Assembly (NCBI RefSeq): GCF_014904815.1
Contig: NZ_JACZFR010000047.1
Span: 1 to 64,000, forward strand
Direction of reading: 5' to 3'
Origin: Microbulbifer taiwanensis
GTDB taxonomy: Bacteria > Pseudomonadota > Gammaproteobacteria > Pseudomonadales > Cellvibrionaceae
DNA length: 64,000 bases
The position numbers were made by a program, and so were the translations under genes. Below the pieces are notes generated by a model. That model saw nothing but the letters and a program-made list of their open reading frames with translations, ran no database searches and was not told where the DNA came from. Numbering within the stretch: the first letter of the stretch is position 1; each line of letters starts with the position of its first letter. Below are positions 38,090 through 47,586 of the stretch, piece after piece.

Positions 38090-40510
38090 CTAACTTCCTC
38101 TGAGGGAATGGATTGGTCGGGCATTGATAATGGTGCGCAATGGCCAGTAGCAAGCAAAACATGTCATGAGAGTTATTAGTACAATAGTGCAAACAAACAG
38201 TGGGATAAGCTGCGCATTAATATAATTGACCAACTCTGCTGAAAAACCTAGATATAGCGCGAACACAATCACAAAACTAATAACAAAACCAATTGCCATT
38301 GACCCAACATTGTCTTTTACAACCAAATGAATCACATCCTTCCGTTGTGCACCAATGGCTAAGCGAGTCCCTAATTCAAATCTACGCATCTGGGTTGCAT
38401 AGGCGAGAATGCCATACAGGCCGATTGCAGCCAGGAAGAAAGTCAACAGCGCCAATACAGAACTTGTAATTGCCGTTGTATACTGAGTGAATAATAACTT
38501 GTCGCGTTGGTCATCCAAGCTCTCTAGTTCCGATACGAAAAATTGACTACCAATATCTTGTACTATAGTTGCTGCTAACTCGCGAGATACAGACTGGTTA
38601 GATTTCAGCTTCAGTAAAAACTGTGGCCTGGAGTCTGCCATTGGCAGGTAAGCCCGCATTGGAATATCCCTTTCTGTCGGCATTTTCACACCTTTTACGA
38701 CACCGCTTACGGTATACACGACATTTGCTAGCGATATTTTGGCACCAAGCACACTGCCTTCAGAAGCCAATTGTTCGGCGTAAGTCTCATTAACAATGAT
38801 CAAGTTATTTTCATTTCTATAATCGGATTCGCTAAAAAAATCCCCCTGTGTCAAGGGTTGCTCTATTAATTGAAAATACCGGTCATCAATGTACTTGGTT
38901 CGCACCAACGAACGCTCTTGCGTGCCCTCAATCCCTTGATTGATGCGCCTCGCTGCACCAAGTGGAAGTACAGACTGAGACACATCATCAACTTGTGGTA
39001 ATGCCAGCAATCTTTCTTTGAGTTCGAGCAAAAGTGATTTACTTTCCTCGTGCGACATATCACTTGCAGAGTTTATTTTTAAAGTGAGAGCAATGATATT
39101 TTCGGTTCGAAAACCAAGTGGTTCGTTGATTATTTTCAGTGAGTCTCGCAGCAAACCTAAATTCACAAACACAATCAACGTTACGATACTAACTTGAGAA
39201 ATAATCAGCCATCGCCGAACCTTGTTTGAGACCTGAATACCGGTGCCCTTACCACTGGACTGTAAAGTATCATTAAGTGCACGATAATTGATCATACCTG
39301 CACTTATACGGGCAAAAAACAGCCCAAGTAAAAGTGCAATAAGAAGCGCACAGCTAAGAGTGAAACCATTAATTGCTACCTCATCGACACGTGGCAATCG
39401 TGATCCCAAGTAGTGCTGTAGTAATGAAAAGCCTCCACTTGCAATTAGGAGAGCAAAGATCGTAGATATAAAGACCAGCAAACCAGACTGAGCAAAGAGA
39501 TTATGGAATATATGTTGCTTACGTGCTCCTAGCGCAGCCTGGATGGCCAGCTCTCGTTGCTGGTCCGCAGTGCGCGACATAAAAAGATTAGTAATATTTG
39601 CACAAGCGATAAGAACTAACCCTGCAATGCCAATCAAAAGCAACAAAACTGTATTTCTACTATCACCTAAAATAGCATCCTTGAATGGCTGTAATTCAAG
39701 CTCTAGTGTCCAGTTTTCGAAAGCAGAATCATTGACATTTTCTCTCCAGAAACTATTAAAAGGAATCGTCAGGTCTTGCTCGATCTGGGAACTGCTAAAT
39801 TTACTATCAAGCCTCCCAACCAAACGTGAACTCACGCTAAACGACCCAAAACTCTCTCTACGAGGAGCATCAAGAGTATTGAAATCCCAGGGCAGAAAGA
39901 TGTCAGTTTTCACTCCGATACCAGCGAGCTGGGGCTCAATGAAACTCTCAGCCAGTACACCAACAACTTTGAAGTTGGTGCCTCCTAGAGTAACAGTCTC
40001 CTGTAAGATATCGCTGTTACCGCCAAATTCATCCTGCCAAAAATCGTAGCTCAAGATTGCCACTGGGTTATAGCTATCTTTCTCTTCGGTTCCTTCAAAC
40101 GTACGCCCGATGGTAACCTTACTATTCAGCAGAGAAAACCAGCCTGGCGTTACATACGTGCTTCTTACGCTAGGCTGTGTCGGCTGTGAGCTGAGGACCC
40201 CATCTTCATAGCGAACTAATGCAGACTGAGAGAACACATTTTGGTTTTCAAAAATTTGAATCAAGCTAGGATAACTATAAGCACGTGCAATCACGCCTTT
40301 ATTCTTATCAACTATAACTGAGTTTAGTTGATACAAATTCTCCTGGTCGGGGTAAGGCAGAGGTTTGAAAGTCACCACATAAGCTAGAGTAATAATGCAT
40401 AGCAAAGCACCCAGGGCAACTCCCAATGTGGCCACCACCGTTAGCAAAAATCCTTTCTTGCCATTAAGCCCAGCCCATGCTTGCTTGAGCAGATAGACAC
40501 CATAGCTCAT
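38090..40510 (-). CDS. FtsX/MacB-type ABC permease (large, duplicated form)
   Basis: About 806 residues, roughly twice the length of a simple FtsX permease. An N-terminal membrane helix (TVVATLGVALGALLCIITLAYVV in part) is followed by a periplasmic MacB-type core, three helices near the middle (LLLLIGIAGLVLIACANITNLFM), a second periplasmic segment and three C-terminal helices. This is the layout of MacB_PCD-FtsX twice over, as in so-called ADOP permeases. The open frame begins with a TTG at 40537, but the ATG at 40510 has AGGA eight bases upstream and is preferred. It is the first gene of the minus-strand cluster. It should work with the ATPase and adaptor that follow, either as a secretion pump for the peptide or as resistance. 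Confidence 0.9.
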   Translation of the reverse strand: MSYGVYLLKQAWAGLNGKKGFLLTVVATLGVALGALLCIITLAYVVTFKPLPYPDQENLYQLNSVIVDKNKGVIARAYSYPSLIQIFENQNVFSQSALVRYEDGVLSSQPTQPSVRSTYVTPGWFSLLNSKVTIGRTFEGTEEKDSYNPVAILSYDFWQDEFGGNSDILQETVTLGGTNFKVVGVLAESFIEPQLAGIGVKTDIFLPWDFNTLDAPRRESFGSFSVSSRLVGRLDSKFSSSQIEQDLTIPFNSFWRENVNDSAFENWTLELELQPFKDAILGDSRNTVLLLLIGIAGLVLIACANITNLFMSRTADQQRELAIQAALGARKQHIFHNLFAQSGLLVFISTIFALLIASGGFSLLQHYLGSRLPRVDEVAINGFTLSCALLIALLLGLFFARISAGMINYRALNDTLQSSGKGTGIQVSNKVRRWLIISQVSIVTLIVFVNLGLLRDSLKIINEPLGFRTENIIALTLKINSASDMSHEESKSLLLELKERLLALPQVDDVSQSVLPLGAARRINQGIEGTQERSLVRTKYIDDRYFQLIEQPLTQGDFFSESDYRNENNLIIVNETYAEQLASEGSVLGAKISLANVVYTVSGVVKGVKMPTERDIPMRAYLPMADSRPQFLLKLKSNQSVSRELAATIVQDIGSQFFVSELESLDDQRDKLLFTQYTTAITSSVLALLTFFLAAIGLYGILAYATQMRRFELGTRLAIGAQRKDVIHLVVKDNVGSMAIGFVISFVIVFALYLGFSAELVNYINAQLIPLFVCTIVLITLMTCFACYWPLRTIINARPIHSLRGS

Positions 40511-41082
40511 CGAGTTATTCCTATCTTTATTATTCAAATTAAAAACTTATAAAACCAACGTATTACAAACTGGTTTTCAGACTAACTGATCACAATAGCG
40601 ACATGGGTAACTTGGGCGAATTACAGGAGCTACTCCACATTTCCGCATGACTTCCCCCCTGAAATGGCGGAGCTACTCCAGCCCTTCGGAATCTATTTAA
40701 GCGATTCATCGTGTGCGGATTCTGCTTGGTAAATTTCCACGATTCACTTGCAGCAAAGTAATGATTCCCTAACTAAATTTTTTTTATTTTTCTTAACACC
40801 ATGACCCACCATGGCTGAACGTTCACGCTAGCACATAATTCATCCTCAAACAAGCCCATCAAAAACGCCCTCCATGAATTAAGTCACACTTTTTCGTTGA
40901 AAGCAGCAGGTTTGTCTGTTCTGAGAATGCCGAGCTTCTTTGTAGACAGTTGGCTCAGTGCGATTTCTTGTCCGCAACAATTAATTCGAAAATCTTCTGA
41001 ATGTCAATTACACCGCATTACACTTCTGACTTTCAGTTGCTGAGGGCGATTCGCGAACACAAGACTTTTGTTACTTTGTATC
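40511..41082. other. Intergenic region between the cluster and the IS element
   Basis: 572 bases with no credible gene. It should hold the promoter for the leftward cluster. The part nearest the permease gene is AT-rich; the middle has two copies of a short palindrome, listed separately. No sure -35/-10 pair, tRNA or terminator was found. Confidence 0.5.
40626..40680. repeat. Two copies of a GGAGCTACTCC palindrome
   Basis: GGAGCTACTCCA occurs at 40626-40637 and again at 40669-40680. Each contains GGAG and CTCC as a perfect palindrome around CTA. Between them CATTTC and GAAATG form a further inverted pair. They lie about 115-170 bases upstream of the permease start, so a regulator-binding array for the leftward cluster is possible. 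They could also be a remnant of a mobile-element end. Confidence 0.45.
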
Positions 41083-41135
41083 TGTTAATGGCCATCTAAA
41101 CTGACCCGCTTCGGCCAGTAATTTTGACCTACCCC
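41083..41135. repeat. Left terminal inverted repeat of the IS21-type element
   Basis: Begins TGTTAATGGCCATCTAAA and includes TCGGCCAGTAATTTTGACC. It matches the reverse complement of 43342-43394 at roughly three quarters of positions by eye. Confidence 0.75.
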
Positions 41136-41200
41136 AGGTGGCCCCCGGCCACCATATCCTGTAACCCTCCCCACCTTAAAAACAGCCAGGGGAACGATCA

Positions 41201-42600
41201 TTGAAGGAGCGGGTTGTGATTTACAAAATCAAAGGCCTGCACGATAGGGGCCAGAGACTCTCAATCCGGGCCATTGCCCGGGAGGTGACCCCTCCTATAA
41301 TACCGGCCGCAATTACCTCGCCATGGACGAGGCCGCCATCGATGTGGCTCAAGCCAATCCGCCTCGCACCAAGCGGCTGGACGAGCACTGCGACTACTGA
41401 TTCATCAGCTCAAGGCTTACCCAAATTCAGTGCAGCCAAGCTGGCTCGCCATTTGCGCGACAAGGTCGGTGCCTTCCCCGCCTCCGAGGGTAGCAACTGC
41501 CGCTATGTCCACGCCCTGAAGCAGAAAGTCGCCGCCGGTCAGTGACGCTACTACGAGCCGGTGTTCGACGCCGTCCCCGGCGTACAGTGCCAGCTAGACC
41601 CCGGTGAGCTTCACGGAGTCTGGGAGGGGCGACCAGGAGCGTACGCTGCACTTCGTGTTGTTTGTACTTTCCGGCTCGCGCCTGATGTATGTCGGCCTGT
41701 CGTTCCAGCCGCTGGACACCGAGACCTTCATCCAGCTGCACGAAGAAGCCTTCCGCTACTTGCGTGGCATTATCAAGGAGTCCATCTACGACCAGACCAA
41801 ACTGCTGGTGATCGATGAACAGTACCGGGAGCTGAACCTGAATCAGCGCTTCCACCGATGCGCCACCAGTGCCGGTTACTGTATCCACGCTTGCGTTGGC
41901 TACGGCCCCGTGAGCAAGGGCAAGGTGGAAGCCGGGATCAAAAACGTAAAACAGGATGCCCTCTACGGTGGGAGTTTCGCCGATAAGGTCGTCGTGTGCG
42001 CGACCTGTACGACTGGCTTGCGGCCGCCGCCAATGCTCGCGTACACGGCACCACTGAACGCACCCCCCTGGCAACAACACTTCGACACCGACGAGCGGGC
42101 GCAACTGCGCCCGCGCCTGATGCCGGACAGCCTGCTGCGCAAGCCGCCGGCCACCGACACACGACGGGCTGCCAAAACTGGGCTGATCACTTGGAAAGCC
42201 AACAAATACTCCATCCCAATGCCATGACGATAAGCGCAGGTGGGCGTCTAGGGGCGGGTCGAAGTGCTGCACCTCCACGATCTGGAAACCGGTGACGAGA
42301 TCGCCCGCTATCGTCTCTGCCATGAAAAACGTCGTATCATCAAAAGCAACCACCACTACCGCGGTCCAGCACAGCGTATCACCGACCTCGAAAAGGCCTT
42401 CGGTGACCTGATCCTTGGGGAGCTGGCCACGGCGCTCTGTCGCCTGCTCAAGGAATCCTCACCGCGGATCTACAAAGACCTGTTGAAAGCCCACGGCCTC
42501 ACCGATCCGGATCGCCTAGCAGATCTGCTGCAACACTCCCGGCTCAACGGCAGACCTGAGTGCGTGCGCCCAACATGGCCGCCCCAGCGGACAGGAGGTG
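41201..42600 (+). pseudogene. istA transposase remnant
   Basis: Pieces of an IS21 IstA protein lie in order but in different frames. From 41201: the N-terminal helix-turn-helix region (GLHDRGQRLSIRAIAREV). A stretch reading SAAKLARHLRDK follows, then a stop near 41543. From about 41604: part of the integrase core (VLFVLSGSRLMYVGLSFQP, then YGPVSKGKVEAGIKNVKQ). From about 41996: RDLYDWLAAAANARVHGT. From about 42264: the C-terminal part (LHLHDLETGDEIARYRL, HYRGPAQRITDLEKAFGD). At least three frame changes separate the parts, so no full transposase can be made. Confidence 0.8.
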
Positions 42601-43314
42601 CCCTTGCGTCTGCTTGAATGCACCACCGCACAGTACCGATCCCTACGTCTGACCGCCCCCAACGGCCTGCCGAACCTACTCGCGGAAGCGGAACAACAGG
42701 AGCTACACTACCTGGACTTCGCCCAGCGCCTGATGAATTACGAGATCGCCGTGCGCTCCGTACGCGCATCGAGCGCCACCTCAAGCAGGCCCAGTTCCCG
42801 GCGGAGAGGCCGCTAGAGAGCTTCGACTACCGGCACAGATCACCATCAACAAACGCCAGGTGGACGCCCTGGTGGACTTCAGCTCTATCGACCAGCGCCA
42901 TAACCTCGTGTTCATCGGTCCAACCGGCGCAAGGCCCCTCTGGCCATTGGCATTGGCCAGAAAGCGAGCCAGGCAGGCTTCAAGTTCCTGTTCCGCACCG
43001 TCCTGGCACTGATCCATGAACTGGAGCTGGCGGAAATGAAAGGGGAGCTGAAAAAGCGCCTGACCCAGCTGGTGAAGTACGACGTACTCGTTAGCGATGA
43101 ACTAGGCTACTTACCCATGACCCGCCAGGCCTGCAACAAGCTGTTCCAGCTAATCAACAGCCTGTATGAGTACAGCTCAATCATCCGGAACACCAACAAG
43201 GACTTCACCGCCTGGAGTAAATTCTTCCACGATGACAACGTGGCTGCGCCATTATCGACCTGGTCATCCACCGCTCACACACCTTTATGCTGGGAGGAGA
43301 GATCTATCGACTAA
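42598..43314 (+). pseudogene. istB helper ATPase remnant
   Basis: The N-terminal part (NLLAEAEQQELHYLDFAQRL) is read from 42598, the Walker A region (VFIGPTGA) in another frame near 42910, and the rest (GQKASQAGFKFLF, then KYDVLVSDELGYLPM) in a further frame to 43314. The frameshift falls in the Walker A loop, which would destroy ATP binding. IstB normally assists IstA in target choice. Confidence 0.78.
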
Positions 43315-43341
43315 AGCAAAAAAAACCAGTTAGACCGCACC

Positions 43342-43394
43342 GGGAGGGTCAATTTTATTGGCCGATGGTGGGGCAAAATAGATGGCCATTGACA
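43342..43394. repeat. Right terminal inverted repeat of the IS21-type element
   Basis: Ends with AGATGGCCATTGACA; its reverse complement starts TGTCAATGGCCATCTA and continues with CATCGGCCAATAAAATTGACC, pairing with the left end. Confidence 0.75.
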
Positions 43395-43665
43395 ACAGGT
43401 AATGAACTCCCGCAGTCCGATCAAAACCGTGAACATAAGGAGGTGTGCACGATGTTTGATGTTTGAACAGCCGTCTTGCGAGTATTCGATGATGTAGATA
43501 AAGCTAGGGGTTGGGTCCGAACTGTCGTACCTGCTTTAGGGGGCGCACCAAGCACCCTGCTCCTCTCCGAACATGGGCGCTAAGAAATACTAGATGTACT
43601 AAATCGAGTCGAGCGAGCTGACTTTGCCTAAAAGGTAGTAGATCCGAAAGGGGCCCACTGAAAAT

Positions 43666-43959
43666 CTATTGTGGCACTGGAAAGTCAATACACCAGATAC
43701 TAAGTTTTTCACCGGCGTCTCCGCGGTAAGTATCCAGGAAGTGGCAATCTCCCATAACGGCAGGCATTGGCACGTAGGAATGCCCCATATACACAGAGTC
43801 AATGCCCTCGATCTTGAATGGACGAATAGCAGAGGGGTGAATTGCTGCTACGATTTCAGGTTCAGCCAATGAGGCTCCGATTGACCACGCATTATCTAAG
43901 AGATGCCAAAATCTTGATCTGACGCATCCACTCTCATATCTCGGCTTATTGCGCATCAC
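43666..43959 (-). CDS. Small hypothetical protein downstream of the methyltransferase-like gene
   Basis: A 97-residue open frame whose ATG overlaps the stop of the upstream spermidine-synthase-like gene as ATGA, which favours coupled translation. I do not recognise the sequence. It has several aromatic and charged stretches (RSRFWHLLDNAWSIG; HSYVPMPAVMGDCHFLD) and no signal peptide or membrane helix. Base composition is lower in GC than the gene it follows, so it may be chance or a remnant. Confidence rests only on the overlap. Confidence 0.35.
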   Translation of the reverse strand: MMRNKPRYESGCVRSRFWHLLDNAWSIGASLAEPEIVAAIHPSAIRPFKIEGIDSVYMGHSYVPMPAVMGDCHFLDTYRGDAGEKLSIWCIDFPVPQ

Positions 43960-44639
43960 GCGGCCGATTTCTTTGCCAGAAATATTGTATGTCGCGCACC
44001 CTTGCCCGGGCGCTCGCGCACTGTCTTGACCTCAACTTCAAAGCCGGTCTTCTTCAGTCTGTGCACGTACATGCTGTCGGGCCCAGCCGACCACACCGCC
44101 AGCATGCCACCCGGCGTCAGGCTGTTGTAGATACAGCTGGTGCCGTCGAGGGAGTAGAGCCAGTTGTTGTCGCTGTGAGTCAGCCCCTCGGGGCCGTTGT
44201 CGACATCCAGCAGCACGGCATCATAGTCACTGTCGTGCTGTTCCAGTAGCTCACGCACATCACCGATATGCACGGCGCAGCGGCTGTCGTCCAGGGGCCG
44301 ACCGGCGCAGGCCCCCAGAGGCCCGCGGTTCCACTCCACCACCTCGGAGATCAGGTCGGCGACGATGACCTTTGCATCAGGCGGCAGTACTTCGAGGGCC
44401 GCGGCCAGCGTGTAACCCATGCCCATGCCGCCCACGACCACCCTGGCCTTTTTGTGCTGCTTCAGGTGGGCGCAGCCCAGCAGCGAAAGCTCCCGCTCAC
44501 TGTTAAAGCGGCGACTGTTCATCAATTCGCCACGGGGGCCGGAGAGGGAGATGGAGAACTCCTGGTCGCGCTGGCGCAGTTTGAGCAGGCCGCCGTTATT
44601 GGGAATCTGGGCGGTACCGAGTTCGATCCAGGGTTTCAT
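43956..44639 (-). CDS. Spermidine-synthase-like methyltransferase-fold protein
   Basis: About 227 residues from the ATG at 44639 (MKPWIELGTAQIPNNGG); the open frame extends further up but only into unlikely sequence. The Rossmann glycine loop is VVVGGMGMGYTLAAALEVL, followed by acidic VIVADLISEVVEW and VLLDVDNGPEGL, as in spermidine-synthase-like proteins. GPRGELMNSRRFNSERELSLL resembles the N-terminal beta-sheet region of that family. Function could be aminopropyl transfer or methylation; the substrate cannot be told. It is the first gene of the GC-rich block to the right of the IS remnant. Confidence 0.8.
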   Translation of the reverse strand: MKPWIELGTAQIPNNGGLLKLRQRDQEFSISLSGPRGELMNSRRFNSERELSLLGCAHLKQHKKARVVVGGMGMGYTLAAALEVLPPDAKVIVADLISEVVEWNRGPLGACAGRPLDDSRCAVHIGDVRELLEQHDSDYDAVLLDVDNGPEGLTHSDNNWLYSLDGTSCIYNSLTPGGMLAVWSAGPDSMYVHRLKKTGFEVEVKTVRERPGKGARHTIFLAKKSAA

Positions 44640-44775
44640 GACGCTTACTCGCAGTGGCGCTGGGGAAAGGGCGAGCAATGTAACATAAAGCCTCGCTGAT
44701 GGAGCGGGCTCTAGGTCTACTATCATTCACTTCTAGCCACACCATTGACCTGCCCTGCTTAGAGGTGCCAGAGTA

Positions 44776-45573
44776 ATGCCGAAAACCCCCATCAATGGCG
44801 TTGATCTCTACTACGAGTGCCACGGCAAGGGCCAACCGCTGATGCTGGTCGCCGGTCTCGCCAGCGACTCCCAGAGCTGGTTGCCGATGCTGGAAGCGCT
44901 CTCGCGACACCACCTGGTTATCGTTCCGGACAATCGCGGTGCCGGCAGAACGGTGCCGCAGGATTGCGAGAACAGCATCCGGCATATGGCCGACGATTGC
45001 ATGGCGCTGCTCGACCACCTGCAGCTGCCCTCCGCAACCCTGCTCGGGCATTCAATGGGCGGCTTCGTGGCACAGGATTGTGCCATCCGCTATCCCGCGC
45101 GCGTGCCCCGGTTGATTCTGGCCGCCACCGCGCCCTGTAATTCCGAGCGGAACAATATGCTGTTTCGCGACTGGGCCCGCTACCTGAAGTCGGGTATGGA
45201 CCCCGAACAGTGGTTCCGGAATCTCTATTACTGGATATTGTCCGGGCACTTTTTTGAAGACCGGGAAACATTGAAGGGGGCATTGCGGTTTGCATTGGAC
45301 TACCCCTGCCCGCAGAGCGAAACGGCCTTCGAGAAGCAGGTCGAGGCCATCGCCGCATTCGACTGCCGGGACAGGCTGGAGGATATTCAGGCAGTGACGT
45401 TGATCATCTGTGGCAAGGAAGACCTGCTTTTCCCACCGGAAGTCAGCATCCGTGATTTCCAGGCGATCGGAAATAGTAGTATCAGCGTTATCGAGGATGT
45501 GGCGCACTCCATACCTATGGAGAGCCCCGGGGCGCTTGCGGATTGTATCCTGCAGTTCCTGGACGATGACTGA
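44776..45573 (+). CDS. Alpha/beta hydrolase
   Basis: 265 residues with the full alpha/beta hydrolase plan: oxyanion region (LMLVAGLASDSQSW), nucleophile elbow GHSMGG with the Ser near residue 93, acid (CGKEDLLFPPEV) and base (DVAHSIPMESP). Opening DLYYECHGKG is typical of the MhpC/PcaD-like branch. The substrate is unknown; an esterase or enol-lactone hydrolase is likely. No signal peptide. It is divergent from the spermidine-synthase-like gene with about 136 bases between starts, so both promoters should lie there. Confidence 0.88.
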   Translation: MPKTPINGVDLYYECHGKGQPLMLVAGLASDSQSWLPMLEALSRHHLVIVPDNRGAGRTVPQDCENSIRHMADDCMALLDHLQLPSATLLGHSMGGFVAQDCAIRYPARVPRLILAATAPCNSERNNMLFRDWARYLKSGMDPEQWFRNLYYWILSGHFFEDRETLKGALRFALDYPCPQSETAFEKQVEAIAAFDCRDRLEDIQAVTLIICGKEDLLFPPEVSIRDFQAIGNSSISVIEDVAHSIPMESPGALADCILQFLDDD

Positions 45574-45729
45574 CTGCAACGCACGGCACTGCGCTCGGTG
45601 CCACTCCAACCCCCTGGAAATACGATGGTCCCGGTTTGCGATAACTGCGGAGGTCAGTACCCGTAGGCGCTTTTCCCGAGCACCTCCGGGTGCGCTACCA
45701 AGTAAGGTGGGCGACGGGCTACTTCTACA

Positions 45730-47586
45730 CTACCCCAGCGAAACCTCCCCGTCCGGCAGTGGCGCGCCGTCCGCGGCCTTCTCCGCCCCCTCCTCCGGCG
45801 CTATCAGGCTGACGACCTGCCAGCCGGCCTCGAGCGCAAATTCGTGCGTGACAGTACAGATATGGATCTTGCCCTGCGGGCCGAGCGCATAGAGTGGCGT
45901 GGCGCGGTTGCCGTAGGTTTCCCGGTAGTCCTCGATGGTGAAGGTCTCTGTCAGGCCCGTGGTCCTGATGGTTGCCCCCTTCGCTACCAGGCTGGCGAGG
46001 CGACTGTAGGTGGCGCTCTCGGAAAACAGTGCCAACTTCCTTGCGTATTCCTCCGATACCCGGTGGCTGGCCCGCCCCTCTTGTGCGCCCTGGCTCAGCC
46101 CGAACACCGAGCCACCGCCGAGTAGGTGCTCGAAGTGGTAGGTCACCAGCGGGTTCAGCTGCTTGTAGGGTGACAGCACCAGCACCTTGCCCACCGCGGA
46201 AAGATCCAGGGTCAGGCTGGCGTGCTCCGAGATAGGATTGCCGTAGTAGGTGGGAATGCCTTCCATGCGCGCCTCGCGTATGGCGTCCCAGTTGGTATCC
46301 GCAATGATAACGGGAACCTCCTTATCCACCAGGTCTTTTGCCAGCAGGCGCGCGAACCTGCTGCCGCCGAATATAAGGTAACCGTTGGGATAGGGAGCGC
46401 GGACGCCCAGCAGTTTGGCAATGGTCTTGGAGGTGAGGCTCTGCAGGACCACGGTGGCAATAATTACCAGAAACACCATCGGCACCAGCAGCTCGGAATT
46501 TACCAGCCCAAACGACTCCAGTTTCAGGGCAAACAGGGCGGACACCGCGGCGGCGACTATGCCCCGCGGCGCAATCCAGCTCAACATGGCCAGCTCGCGC
46601 CAGTTCAAGCCCGACCCGGGTGATGACAGGAACACGGACAGCGGCCTGGCGATAAACATGATCGCCGCCAGCACCACCAGCGCGCCCCAGCCCAACTGCG
46701 CCAGCGTGAACAGCTCCACCCGCGCCGCCAGCAGTATAAACAGTGCCGAAATCAGCAGTACGCTGAGGGTTTCCTTGAACTCGAGAATATCGTCGACATC
46801 CAGGCCCTTCATGTTCGCCATCCAGATACCCATCACGGTCACCGTGAGCAGGCCGGATTCGTGGGACATCAGGTCGGAGGCGGCGTAGGCACCGAGCATC
46901 AGGGTGAGCACCGCGGTGTTGCGCAGGTAGTGCGGTACCCAGTTGTTCCTGAGCAGCGTGCCGAGGAAATACCCCATCAGGGAGCCGAGCCCAAAGCCGA
47001 TGGCCACGACCTTCAGCAGAATCACCAGCGTATGCTCGAAGGCACTCTGCGCGGCGACAACATACTCGTACACGAGGACCGCCAGCAGCGCGCCGATGGG
47101 ATCGATAACAATGCCCTCCCAGCGGAGGATATTGGAGATACGGGTGTTGGGGCGCACCGAGCGCAGCATGGGCACTATGACCGTCGGCCCGGTGACCGTG
47201 ACAATGGCCCCGAACAGCGCCGCCAGCTGCATGGGCATGCCGAGCACATAGTAGGCGGCGGGCGTGGCGACCAGCCAGGTCACCAGCGCGCCCAGCGTAC
47301 ACAGGTTGCGCACCATGGTGCCGTGCCCGGCGAGATCGGAGAGCTTGAGTGTCAGCGCTCCTTCAAACAGGATAATCGCCACCGCCAGTGAAACGAGCGG
47401 GAACAGCAGGTCGCCGAACAGGGCATCGGGGTCGAGTACGCCGCTTATGGGCCCGAGGGCGAGTCCGGCCAGGAGTAACGGCAGTATCGCCGGCAACTTG
47501 AGTCTGTACGCGAGATACTGACATGCAATCGAGACGATGCCCACCATCACCAACAGGGCCATTGGGTTAGAGAGAATCTGTTCCAT
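45730..47586 (-). CDS. Cation:proton antiporter with TrkA-N domain
   Basis: 618 residues. The first 400 or so carry about 12 membrane helices of the Na+/H+ exchanger family (LLLAGLALGPISG; FEGALTLKLSDL). The cytoplasmic C-terminal part begins with a Rossmann-type TrkA-N domain (LIFGGSRFARLLAKDLVD) that binds nucleotide and gates such transporters. It should exchange Na+ or K+ for protons at the inner membrane. It stands alone between a convergent hydrolase gene and a divergent glutamine-synthetase-family gene. Which cation it carries cannot be read from the sequence. Confidence 0.9.
   Translation of the reverse strand: MEQILSNPMALLVMVGIVSIACQYLAYRLKLPAILPLLLAGLALGPISGVLDPDALFGDLLFPLVSLAVAIILFEGALTLKLSDLAGHGTMVRNLCTLGALVTWLVATPAAYYVLGMPMQLAALFGAIVTVTGPTVIVPMLRSVRPNTRISNILRWEGIVIDPIGALLAVLVYEYVVAAQSAFEHTLVILLKVVAIGFGLGSLMGYFLGTLLRNNWVPHYLRNTAVLTLMLGAYAASDLMSHESGLLTVTVMGIWMANMKGLDVDDILEFKETLSVLLISALFILLAARVELFTLAQLGWGALVVLAAIMFIARPLSVFLSSPGSGLNWRELAMLSWIAPRGIVAAAVSALFALKLESFGLVNSELLVPMVFLVIIATVVLQSLTSKTIAKLLGVRAPYPNGYLIFGGSRFARLLAKDLVDKEVPVIIADTNWDAIREARMEGIPTYYGNPISEHASLTLDLSAVGKVLVLSPYKQLNPLVTYHFEHLLGGGSVFGLSQGAQEGRASHRVSEEYARKLALFSESATYSRLASLVAKGATIRTTGLTETFTIEDYRETYGNRATPLYALGPQGKIHICTVTHEFALEAGWQVVSLIAPEEGAEKAADGAPLPDGEVSLG

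Larger units (their letters stand above)
41083..43394 (+). mobile_element. Degenerate IS21-family insertion sequence
   Basis: About 2.3 kb bounded by imperfect terminal inverted repeats and containing broken istA and istB genes on the plus strand, the usual IS21 order and spacing. Several frameshifts and stops break both genes, so the copy should be inactive. Base composition is higher in GC than the cluster to the left. I see no clear target-site duplication at the ends. The element marks the border between the AT-richer biosynthetic block and the GC-rich block. Confidence 0.8.

Noticed and set aside
41427-42356. A 309-codon minus-strand frame over the IS remnant
   Set aside because: It is the antisense of decayed istA; the plus strand gives transposase pieces in several frames.
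41077-43400. Target-site duplication at the IS21-type element
   Set aside because: The bases flanking the two terminal repeats do not match, so no duplication is claimed.
46322-47302. A 326-codon minus-strand frame within the antiporter gene in a different frame
   Set aside because: Low-complexity Ala/Gly/Arg sequence in a shifted frame of a clear membrane transporter gene.
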